Source of the DNA: Eleusine coracana subsp. coracana
Taxonomy: Eukaryota > Streptophyta > Magnoliopsida > Poales > Poaceae
Direction of reading: 5' to 3'
Assembly: GCA_032690845.1 (NCBI GenBank)
Contig: CM064427.1
Location: 17,619,501-17,683,500 of the forward strand
Length of the DNA: 64,000 bases
Each line of letters starts with the position of its first letter. Positions within the stretch are counted from its first letter, which is position 1. The notes under the pieces were generated by a model, which worked only from the letters and a program-made list of their open reading frames with translations, had not been told where the DNA came from and ran no database searches. This document shows positions 46,591-57,774 of the stretch, piece by piece. Both the position numbers and the translations under genes were made by a program.

Positions 46591-49500
46591 TGAGGGGGCT
46601 AACCATGGATGATGCAGCTGGAGGCTACGGCGGAGTGCAGCTAGCTGTGGGTAAGATTACTATTGGCCTCTACCATATTATTTATCTTTCCAGAATCTTT
46701 GGGTGAGATAAAGTGTGCATCAATTGTGGCTAACCATCTCATTCCTTTTAGGTTTTGATTTCGTGGAATCAGGATGATAGATTCGATGCAGATTGGCATT
46801 AAATCCAACATCTTTGGCATTGTACAGGGAACAACAAGTTCAATAACCTGAATGATTTTCATGATGAAGCACGGAAGGAGAGTTGTATATTTAAATTGCA
46901 TGAAGTTGGTGCCATCATTTGTTTCATGTGAACTGTCTACCAAGTGCTTGAAAGAAAGCAAATATACAAGGTAAAATTTCCAATTCTTGATATGTTTAGA
47001 AATTACAACATGAGATGTTGTTCATGTGTATATATAGATTGTTTTACTGTCAGTTTCACTGATGATCTATATTGATTATTAATGAGGAAAAGTAAAAAAG
47101 AAAATTATCCTATTTTATTCTGACTGATGATCTAACCATTCTTTCATTATTTATCCTCCGATCAATTTTAGAAAAAGATTTTTTTTCTTCCACTGTCTAT
47201 TTCACTACTTCTGCTTTTTTTCTGTTGCTTTGATCATAATATATCTGCTGGTTTTAGGCATTTAGTAGTAATTGCATATCTGGATTGGAGTTGATGCCTC
47301 TTGCACATTGCTACTCAATTAATTATTTTCTATTCATTTAGACTTTGTGTTTCAGATTTTCTTTCAATTGGAGGCGCTGACAGCATGGATCAGTCTCATG
47401 ACAGGACTCTGCCGAACTCATATTGGGTAGATGCATAAGGTGAGGATCTTCAATAATATTTTGTGAACCCTTATTTTTAAAGAAAGATACATACCAGATG
47501 CAACTGACAAGGATTAAAATAGGAAGAGATAATTTACAGTTATATTCAATGTTAAGAATGTGCAAGCACTTTCAAGAGAATGGTTCAGATGTGGAGTGTT
47601 AAAAACTGTTGTGTCTTTTGCTCCGTGGCCGTATGTTTAATAAAGATGTCTTCCTGGACAATTGTATTCTAACTTGCTATTGTAGGGATGTAGGTTATTT
47701 ATTAGCCTTCAACATATCTCAGAGCTTCATATATTTCAGTTCCTGAAACTGTATTGTTTAAGAGCCTTCAGCAGATCTACTGGTTTCTCGTATGAATTCA
47801 ACCACATTCTACGTTATATATATGAACTTATTGTGGCTAACCATCAATTTTATATGTGGTAAAATTGTGATTTGGGGATCAAATATGTGGCAAACTAGGA
47901 ATCAAGCTTGTCCTTTAAATGATATAGATGCTGAAAATTGGTAACGTTTTGACTCCAGACTCTTCAAATTTTGTCGCTCATGGTGTTTTTCTCTCATCTG
48001 TCTTGTTTGTCTCTGACCCATTTCTTGTTCTTTCAGCGATTTACTTCATTATTTTCCCACTCTCTTTCATGTATGTGGGATGAACTGATCTGTAATCAGA
48101 GTTGGGAGTCTTGATCTTGCTAGCTAGACCTATATAAATCATCTAGCGCATGCTCTGAGTTTTTTTGTTGATCCGGTTGCTAAGGTGAGGCAACCATGCT
48201 ATCTTGATCCATTGTAGTTCTATGTTATATTTACTGTGCCTCTACTTTGATGTTGTGAGCTAAAAATTTTGCCATCGAGGCAACACATTTTGATGATTTG
48301 CAAAGGTTTACCTTGGTGTACGATGCCAAATTTCAGCAACTCTGATTTTATTTCCAGTAAATCACTCTCCTTTCTAATCCTCTCTTATATTGATTGTTAT
48401 TCATATGACCTTATCACACATCTGAAACATTTGTACGATCGAGGTGAGGCCGGGTTAAGTTTAGTACTCTTGGCAGTGGTTATCCTTGTAGTAAGTGTTT
48501 GTGCTCCATTTTTCCTTTACGCCACTGTGGTCTATATTGTTTTATTTGTGTTCATAGTTACAAATACACGTTTTTTTTATCTCATTCAAAAACTGTTCTC
48601 CTTGTGGAAGCTTCAGGAAGGTAGAGATCATCACATGCCGATTTTTCAGTATGAAAATGTTCTCCTTGTGGAAGCTTATGCACTGTCTAGAGGTCGACTT
48701 GATATTTGCATTTTATATAAAAAATAACAGCTTTATTTGAATGCCTTTTTTCATATTTTCCATATTCTAACCCTATAGATTCTGAAGAAGGAAAACTACT
48801 ATTTTTCTATTTTAGCATTATGATCCTACTGATCTCCAAGTCATGCTACTAACGTTTTCCATTTTTCTTAGCATGAATTATTGTGTAGTTTAGAAGAGAG
48901 AGACCATGTAAGAATAGTTGCAAGAAAATGCCAGGACTATCAATGCTGCTGCTGGTAGGTATTACCTGCTCACTGGCTTTGTGATATTTTTTGATACTAT
49001 GGATATTGCAGTAGTTATTAACATATTATCTGCATTAAATTGTCCATGTGACTTGGAACTACTTAGACGGAGACTAGATTGGGGGGGGGGGGGGGGGTAT
49101 GGATTATTTCATTATTCATTTCTTTGCTTGATTAATAAACTAAAGATTCATGCCTTATTGTTGTGTTATTACGTGTGCAGTTTGTTCATCGAGTACCTAT
49201 ATTCTTGAGGTATTTATTAGCAAAGAGATTAAGAAGTAGGAAAGCATTACTTGCAGGTGGACTCGCTTTGTGATATATTGGTTTTTAGAATTTTCAATTC
49301 AAACCAACGTTTTTAAATGAACATTGGAGGAGTCAAGCATCTTCTTTTTCTCTGCAGTAGTCAATTTTCCTCATCTTGTAATGAATCATGTTTTGACTGA
49401 CTAAAAACTGACTATTATGCTTGTTTGACTATTCAGTTACAAATATACATTTTTAGTGCAATACATGCTTGTTGTTTGGCTATTCGGTTACATATATACC

Positions 49501-50421
49501 ATTTTAGTGCAAGACACGCTTGATGGAGTACTAAATCATTTTTCTTTAATACTGGTTTAAAGATAGAAGAATAATGGCAGAGCCGAGTTGTTAAAGAGTT
49601 TGGTGTTCTTAGTTGTAGGTGATATTTATGTGCAGATTCTCTCAACTTTTGTCCTGGTGACCATCTTAGAGCCCTAGAGGAAACATGATCGTTGTTGAAG
49701 CAAGAAAAAATTGTAAGGGTGTAAATCAAAATGACCATGTAATCTATTAGTTTGTCATGCATAATTGACTTAGCACTGCATGGCAATAAAATAACTTTTA
49801 GAATTATTCCCCTAACAAATGATCCTTATTATGTTCACTCAATGTATAAGTGAAATGAGGTGAATGGTAAAATAGCTTTAGTTTCTGATAAACCTCTCTA
49901 TGATATGGTGTTGTCAATTTCATTTCTCTTGATCATGAAGTGGAAGTCGTTCTGTCCACACTATATGTGTTAGTATATGCAATTATTTGATGGTATTAGC
50001 GTTACATAAGTATGGCAATTAGCCATGTACATTGTTTAGTGCATGTCTTGGTTGTACAAACAAATTAATCATGAATGATTGGGGAATTGAGTTTTGGAGT
50101 TACATGTTAAGTGCTCTAGGTTGTAATCTCTTTGTTTTACAAAGTGCTTGTAACTTAATGATGTACTTGACTATATGTTTTTCTTTTGACTCAAAAAAAA
50201 AAAATGTGTCAAATAACTACATGACATATGAGACTAATGATTATATCCATATAGATTTAACTACATTATACTGTCATTGTTTTTGATGGTTCGCTATTCT
50301 TATAGCAAAATCATTACAGTTTAAGCCTTATGAAGAAAGCGCTTAAGATCAAAAGTATAGATGATTCGATGTGCATTTCTTAGTAAATGGTTACTATTAT
50401 ATATTGCTTGGATGAATAATA

Positions 50422-50452
50422 GCACGTGCGTGTTGCACGTGCAAAAACCTAG
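50422..50452 (+). other. Helitron 2 terminal hairpin and CTAG end
   Basis: An 8-bp perfect stem, 5-nt loop and 10-nt tail AAAAACCTAG. Compared with Helitron 1, the stem is restored by one base and the tail differs, while the spacing is identical. Confidence 0.92.
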
Positions 50453-52518
50453 TCTCTAGTTAGTGGCATAATCATGAATGAGTAGCTCGATCTTATTTAC
50501 TTTAATTATAGTCACATGTGCACTTTGCTCCCTAGTAGTTATGTTTCATTTAAATTAGCTTGTCTATGATCATATCCATGCTCATTTAGTTGAATAAAAT
50601 TTGCTATATCATTTGCACCATGCTTTGGTAGAAAATGTGCGAAAGTAGATTAACTCACCTCATCACATCATATTGAGTATTATCTTACTACATGCTAAGT
50701 CACCTTTCTTATAAAATAATCTCATACTCATGTTGTCATGCTACACCCTCACATAATTTGTTTGATCATGCATGTTAACCAAAGGTTGTCAAGGAATTCA
50801 ATTATATCATTTCTTTTCTACCAAATCCATTAAACAAGATCATTGCATTACCTTAGGATTGCTAGTATCAATTATTCACTGCTCGAGTTGCTCGCATTAT
50901 TTTAGTTGCATTGCATAACCACTCTCGCATGTCAAGGAGGGAAATATGTTTAGTAAAATAATTTAACACTTAATGGTAACACTAAATATCTACTTGCATG
51001 CATCATGTCATTGCATCCATTTATTAAGAAAGTTCCGTGAATTTCCTTATCATATTCTTGACTTGCATAGTGCATCATCTTACTAAGAAGCGAGCCTGTA
51101 ACAAGAACAAGGAGATTGGTGTTGCAGAAAGAGAGGTGATGGATGGACTATGTTTTTTTAGTGTGCTAACATTGCTCGGAGCAAAGGCAAGCGCCGGTGC
51201 ACTCCTATGTTTTAAAACTTTTATTTTGTATCACATATATGCGTGTCATGTATTGTGCATTACGTGTAGGAAATGATTCAAACTCTAGTTGCATATAGGA
51301 AAGACAAATCCTATGGGTATGAGTATGCTTGTTCAGCCATTCGTTAGAACTTGCTATGCTTAATATGGAGTCATCGGTAGGAAAATCAAGTGATATGGAG
51401 ACTACTCGATATAGGATGGTTCGGGGATTTATCACTTATGCTCTCACATGACAATGATGGATTAATTTAAGATCGAATGGGGAAGTGCATGTATAGGTTG
51501 AGGTGACAAGGTTAGACCTTGATTGCCATAGTCTCGTTTGTATCGATTAAGAACCTTCTTCGAGTGTGGACCCGTGATCAAGTTTGAATAGTACCAAGTA
51601 CATATCTTTGTATGGGAACTAGGAAATCGATATAACTTGATTATCATATTATTGGACGGCAACCCAACCTCTCTTGTGGTGATGAAGTGGGTTATGGTGG
51701 AATTTGGGTATGTGTTGGAAGGGAGAGTGCACGGGCTACCCATGGATGACTTCGGCGTGGGCATCGCATGAGGTGACGTGTACTCAGGAGAGGTGGCCCC
51801 GGACCGGCTTTATGGTGTCTTGTGAAAGGTGGCCGTACGTGACTCCTCGTGAGTGTACATGCGTCGTGTGCTTGGGTTTCTCCTACACGATGTAAATCGA
51901 TTCGAGTCGCTGTCCCTCGCGGTTATTGAGTACCACTTATGAGATCGCTGCCACCTCGAATTACATAGTGAAATGATAATGATGATATTGTATTTCTATA
52001 AATTATATTGCAACCATGTTTGTTATAGTATAGCTGTACAATACTTATTTTATGCAAAAACCCTATTAACTTGGCAAAAACCTGAAAATAAGGATAAATT
52101 ATTAGTGCTATTTTTGCAATCATTCCAACAACCTTTAGTCAGCCTTCTGCATGCTAGGTGTCGGCCTTAGCGTGCCAATTTGACGGGTAAGTCTTGCTGA
52201 GTATTAGTTGCTCAGGGCTCTGCTCTATGTTGTTTTGTGCAGGTGCTATGCTTGATAATAAGGCACGTCTACGGGCTTGATGTGCTTCATGATAGGATTC
52301 TAACGTGAGATATATTGCTTCTGCTATTTATGTTACCGAGTTTTAAACTTGTCCACCTACTCAAATCTGAATCAAAGATGTAATAATTAAATTGTAACAT
52401 TGCATACTATTCTTTTATGCTCATATGTGTGTACTATTGGACTCTTGCTTCGTCAAAATATCACCCGATGTTCGATCCTTCGACTACCCCCTCATTCGTA
52501 GGGCGGGATGTCACAGCT

Positions 52519-52530
52519 TGGTATCAGAGC
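52519..52530 (+). other. Primer binding site of the LARD-like element
   Basis: It reads TGGTATCAGAGC, three bases after the 5' LTR end, the initiator tRNA-Met type seen in most plant gypsy elements. Confidence 0.85.
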
Positions 52531-55100
52531 TTGATCGGGACTAGTACCATACTAATGAGTATTATTTTTGAAAACCTAGCTTACCGTGAGGTCCGAGTTA
52601 GTAAGCCCTAGCTAGGATGTTATTAGCTATGGTTCAGGTGGCAAACTAACTGTAGGAGGTTGTTTGTATAAATACTTACATCTACGACATCATCAACGAA
52701 GGTATGTGTCCCGCCATGTGGACAGTAACATGGAAAGCTAGCACAAAGGTGTGAACGTAGGCTGATTGCGGTAAACATTAATACCCATGCCCTCGGGTGA
52801 TAACAAGAGATTATTTTCGGCTCGTTTCTTTTGAATTTGATGTATTGTTTTTGGAATGCATCTTTTACAAGTACGCCAACAACGAATATTTAGCACGTTA
52901 GCCAAATAACTAACCAAATGTTGAGAGACCGTGTTTGCCATTGAGGTCACGTATGGTCATTATATTGACCAATTTTTCTGTTGGTGAGGACGTTAGGACG
53001 ACATATTGTCATATCATCATTTTCGTATTTGCATGTTCCATTGGATAATATCAACAAAAATGAAAGGAAAAAATTTTCTATGAATCTAATGAGACTAATT
53101 GATCTTACTAAATAAAAATAATCTCCCAGTACTTTGGTTAAAAGCTTTGTTGATGTTAAAAATTTCAGATTGTGAACTAGCACCTAATCTGAAAACTGAA
53201 AGTTTAGAAATTTCAGTCAAGTTCAAAACTGCATAACTCTTAAACTACCGAACCAAATTTTGTGTTCTAGTACTCCCTGGAAAGGTTATGAAACTATCTA
53301 CAACTTTCATGTTCTGCGATTTTTAGTTTGATGCCCAGAAACTAGGTTTCAGAACCCATTTTCAGACAAAGCTATTTTGGTCCAGAACAGGATTTCAGCA
53401 GTCGACCTGTAAATTTAAAAATTCATAACTCCCAAACCACGGATCCTATGAGGCTGTATAAGTAGGAGTTGGAAACATATTGAAATTCTCTATAACATTG
53501 TTATAAACCCAAAGTACTAATTCTGCACTTAGGAAGAGCAGTTGTGCTTTTTGTGTTGACTGTCATGGAAGACACTATATTATCCGGAGCGGAATTTCAG
53601 CATATTAGGAGTTAACTTCAAGCAACCATATCTCAAGGTCCACTCATTGGATGAAGACATGCAAATATGTGATGGAAAGCTATAAAAAACCTCAACAAGG
53701 TTGGTGTGAAGTAAAATTGTTATTCTACACCTAGTTCTGGCCGCTTTAGTTTTTCTGACTGTTGTTTGCCGTCGAGACAAATTGATACCGCCATACATGT
53801 CTATTACTCTCTAGGACAGTCCAGAATGTTACCCTCAATTTCTAGATACCTTCCTCTTGTTGTCGATTCCTGAGGATCCCCCCTCCCCTCTCTGTGAGAA
53901 AAACTATTCCTATGATATTGACCCATGCCATGTCATATTCTTGCTCAAGCAATTAAAAATTTAAAATGCATCAATCACGTGCATTCATATGAATCAAAAA
54001 TATACACCATAAAATTGTTGCATTGCAATATCACCTAATTGCATTGCATCATTCTTCATGTGCGTCACTAATATGCATGTAGCGTCATATATTCACCATA
54101 TCATGTGCACCATCTTGCAATCATTTATATGTACATGTGCAAATATATGCATCATGGATGCACACCATCTCACATGCACATATACATCATGACCTATGCA
54201 CCACCCAACATCATTCATGTCCAACATGTCATTATGCAAGTGCATCATTGCATATGCATTATCATCCATGTGCATAGGCATCACACAAACATGCAATGCA
54301 CACACGTTGCACCATGACATTAGGATGTTCATTAGGGAGCATTCATATAGGCATTAAGAGCCAATACGCATGAATAACCTTTAATGAGCAACAACATAAA
54401 ATTCAAATAACCATGCTATTGAACCTATTTATATTGGTTGTTTCAAAACCATCATTGTCATTGAGGAGCAACCAAATGACATTCATACCTCCTTGAATTA
54501 TTGATTCTTGTGTGCTAGAATAGTTGTTTGCAAGGTCGATCCCCTTTTGTTGTTAGTCTTGTAGAGCCCCAAGTCATGACCCCCTTTTCGGTAATTTATC
54601 GACCACCAACAATCTTTGAAATTTTTCCAAACCTCTATCCCTGTCACCTTAAATCACCAATTTGTTGCTATCCGATTTTTAGCCCTTCGTCACTCATTTT
54701 GATCCCGGCCCATGTTTTTCCACTGCCCCCGAAATATCAGCACCATGATATATCGGCCCTACCCAATCGCTACAAGAGTTTGACCCATAGCTTACAAGCT
54801 CTAGCTACCAATTGAAGTTGTTAGTGTATGTGATGTGGCTTAATAATAAATCCACAAGTGGACACTACCTCAAAAGGCACAAAGCAACTACAACCAGACG
54901 TAACCAATGCAGACTACCTGATAAGAGTGATTGATTGCAAGAAGACACATCAAGATATTCAAGGTGCAATGGAGGAACCATACTAAAGATGAGCCTACAT
55001 GAGAATCAAGCAGTCCCTACGAAACCATTAGCCAAAGCCCGTAAACCATATACCAAACCAAAACTTTTTCACCTTCTTTAATCTCCGGACAAGATTTCTT
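52531..55100 (+). other. Non-coding internal region of the LARD-like element
   Basis: I find no gag, protease, RT or integrase motif in any frame. At 54080-54310 lies a low-complexity stretch rich in CATG, GCAC and TATGCA words, which gives His/Met-rich phantom frames on both strands. The part at 53220-53560 resembles sequence seen in LTRs and leaders of this lineage. Confidence 0.6.
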
Positions 55101-55114
55101 TAAGGGGGAAGGAT
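55101..55114 (+). other. Polypurine tract of the LARD-like element
   Basis: AAGGGGGAAGGA lies directly before the second LTR (TGTGACACCCC, 55115). Confidence 0.8.
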
Positions 55115-56087
55115 TGTGACACCCCAGGTGTCACTTTAGCATACTAGGAAGTTAAGGTAGATAAATCAAAAAGAAATAACAAACTAAAAACTTAAGTTTT
55201 GAATTTATACAAATGTGGATCAAATCTGACTTGAACTAGTGCTGCCAATTTACACATGTAAGTGACCCAATTAAATTTCATAATCTTGATACATGACTCA
55301 AGTAAGAATTTTAAAGAATTTTTGGTGATTTTATCACCTTGGGAAGTAGGCCAAATAGATCAAACTATGTCCAGAAACAGGGTTAATTTAAAATTTCAGG
55401 TTTCAAATTTTCGAAGAAATAAATGGACCAGATCATACTCTTAAATAAATTCCAATCTTTGGGAACAACACATAATTTTGGCTTGATTTAATAAAGTCAA
55501 GAAGAGTCACTTCTGGAATTTTTATCAAAAATCAATTTTCTAAGCAGAATTCCACCTTACCAACTAAGCAACTTTGAAACTAAATAAGTTCTATAAAAAT
55601 TAATCTTCCAGAACTACATCATCAACTTTTAGATACTCCAAGCATTGATCTTCATGGACTTCGAACCCCTTTTAAATTTGGAACCCATTTGATACCTCAA
55701 TTTGAATTTGCAAAATGCCTAAGTGCTAAGATTTTCAGGCAAGGGTTTCTTTCGTAAGTGTTCCTAGTCACCAAGCAATTTTAAAAATGCAATAATTTAC
55801 AAATACTTTTATGACCTTTTGTGCATGTCTTCAAATTGGTAACTTCAAACATTGCTCTACCAGATTATCTAAAAATATTCAAATTGTAACCTAATTTAAT
55901 GCCCCAAAACCCTGGTTAAAATCACCTAAACATCATGTTTATCTGAGAGATTCAAACTCTGCGGGACCCACCTGTCATAGACTCTAAGAAAGAACACCCA
56001 CACTGCTCCGCTCATCGTTTGACGCGTGGCCGCCGGTGTACGGTCCAGCGACCCTCTGGTCGGATTGTGTGCCCACTCCCGAGGCCT

Positions 56088-56124
<37 letters not shown>

Positions 56125-57774
56125 TGATCTCATCTCCATCTCTCTCTCCCCTCATTTCCTTTCCCCGAGCTCCCGCCGCCATGGCCGCCCATGGGCGAAG
56201 CTCGTCGCCCAGCCTCCCTAGCTTCTCCCCGCCCTGGCAGAACCCACCACAGACTCACCTCCCTATCCTCCTCCACTCTGCACCAGAGCTCCCTATCCCC
56301 TGTGTCGGCGAGCTCGAAATCAAGCATTTGCTCCCGGCTGTCGGCCACCTACAATCCTTCGATTCCGGCCACCACATCGAGCACGGCTGCAATTCCTTTC
56401 TCTAGTGGCCTCATCCACATTCTGTGACTCGATCGCGGCCCGCTCGGCTCGAGATTTTGTAGCGCCGCCGCAGGAACACCAGTTTCGCCGCTGCCGGCGG
56501 CTCGGCCGCCGCCGCGAGCTGCTTTCCAGCACCGCACCGCGTCTCCAGGCCTCCTTCCCCGCGCCTCCGCGATCTGCCGTCCACCACGAGACCCTGCCGC
56601 TGTCTGCGTCGGCGGTGCCCCTCAACAGAGCCCGACCACGCCACCATGGCCGCACCGCCTGCCGTGCCGAGCCCTCTGGCTGGCCATTCGCCTCGCATGG
56701 GCTTGCTCAGCCTTGGGCCACTAGCAGCCTGGGCGCGGAGTTGGCCCAGGTGTTTCTCCCCCTCGCGCCAGATCCTGATGGGCCTAGAGCTTTAGGCCCA
56801 AGTGGCCAGGTAATCCTTATAGTATTTAAAATAAGCAAAACTAAATTGTGTTCTGGCTTCAAAAATGCACACACAAACATATACTGGGAATAAAAATGAA
56901 CAAAAAATATATTCTGCACTCCTAGTAATATGTATTATTTTATAAAATTTCTAAATCATAGAAATACCAAACATTTATTTATGCATGTGTTAATGTGTAA
57001 AGAAAAATGATTTTAACTTTAAAAATCCACACAGAAAACTATACTTCATATAAAATTTCGAATAAATACTTTTTGAACTTCTGTGAATGTCTACTAATTA
57101 AGTAAATTGCTAAAGCACACCAAAAGTTCATATTTATTCATGAGTGTATTTAATAAGAAAAATAACAAATAAAATCATAACTCCTCATTAGTTCATGTTT
57201 AAATTCTCCATACCTGCATGCATATTATTTGTGTTGCATGTAACTCATATCTGAATTAATTTGCTTAGGTCATGGCATGAAATTGAAAGTTATGTATTTA
57301 TCTTTGTTTAGGGCTGTTTAAATGATAGAAAAATAAATAATAATGCTATGATGCTTATTTCTATTTTGTAATTCATTATTTGCATTATACTATTCCTTAG
57401 TGCATTAATATAAAATTCTTCTACTAGGCATTTGCATGAAATGATTTATTTTGCTCTAGGCATGCTTATATTGTGATTTTTATTATAATTAATTAGTGCA
57501 TGTTCATGCCGTGAATTTTGGTATATAAATGTCATTTTATGCTCCCTGCAACATTCAAATTACTCACTAGCATTTGTCTTCTAAAACCATTTTTCATCTT
57601 AGTAGCTTGTTCATCTCTAGTTAGTGGCATAATCATGAATGAGTAGCTCGATCTTATTTACTTTAATTATAGTCACATGTGCACTTTACTCCCTAGTAGT
57701 TATGGTTCTTTTAAATTAGCTTGTCTATGATCATATCCATGCTCATTTAGTTGAATAAAATTTGCTATATCATT
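55115..57774 (+). repeat. 3' LTR of the LARD-like element, truncated
   Basis: It starts TGTGACACCCCAGGTGTCAC. It parallels 43143-45558 and then 50453 onward without Helitron 2. It has a C run of about 34 at 56089-56122 where the other LTR has six. Similarity ends at CTATATCATT (57774), and from 57775 the sequence is copia RNase H on the minus strand. Confidence 0.85.

Larger units (their letters stand above)
45559..50452 (+). mobile_element. Helitron 2, non-autonomous, with verified empty site
   Basis: 4894 bp, from TCTCTACTATAAAGG to ACCTAG, inserted between A (45558) and T (50453). The sister LTR has the uninterrupted sequence TTGTTCATCTCTAGTTAG at 57609-57626, so both ends are fixed to the base. 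A perfect hairpin (GCACGTGC arms at 50422-50429 and 50435-50442, loop GTGTT) stands 10 nt before the end. No Rep/helicase frame exists. It contains a GC-rich block (45900-46590), a G17 run (49081-49097) and sequence shared with Helitron 1. It must have arrived after the LTR pair was made. Confidence 0.95.
43143..52515 (+). repeat. 5' LTR of the LARD-like element, interrupted by Helitron 2
   Basis: Segments 43143-45558 and 50453-52515 are continuous LTR; 45559-50452 is Helitron 2. It ends GGATGTCACA before the primer binding site. A GC-rich island (43975-44760) with a CCGCCGCCATGGCCGCC start context is shared with the other LTR. The 3' part (51580-51940) matches the Tekay-like LTR at about 4900-5260. 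Confidence 0.75.
43143..57774 (+). mobile_element. LARD-like non-autonomous gypsy derivative with long LTRs
   Basis: It has two direct LTRs (43143-52515 and 55115-57774), a primer binding site right after the first and a polypurine tract right before the second, with about 2.6 kb between them and no gag or pol domain. Without Helitron 2 the first LTR is about 4.48 kb; the second is cut off after about 2.66 kb by a join to a copia relic. This matches large retrotransposon derivatives (LARDs), which depend on a gypsy partner. The first 12 bp of the left LTR (TGTGACACCCCA in the right copy) are missing. A sample of about 180 bp shows about 8 differences between the LTRs. Confidence 0.75.

Noticed and set aside
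52519..52530. tRNA gene fragment suggested by TGGTATCAGAGC (also 9371, 25006)
   Set aside because: Only the 3' complementary end is present, next to LTR ends; these are primer binding sites, not tRNA genes.
54093..54332. His/Met-rich proteins on both strands
   Set aside because: They are translations of a low-complexity CATG-rich tract.
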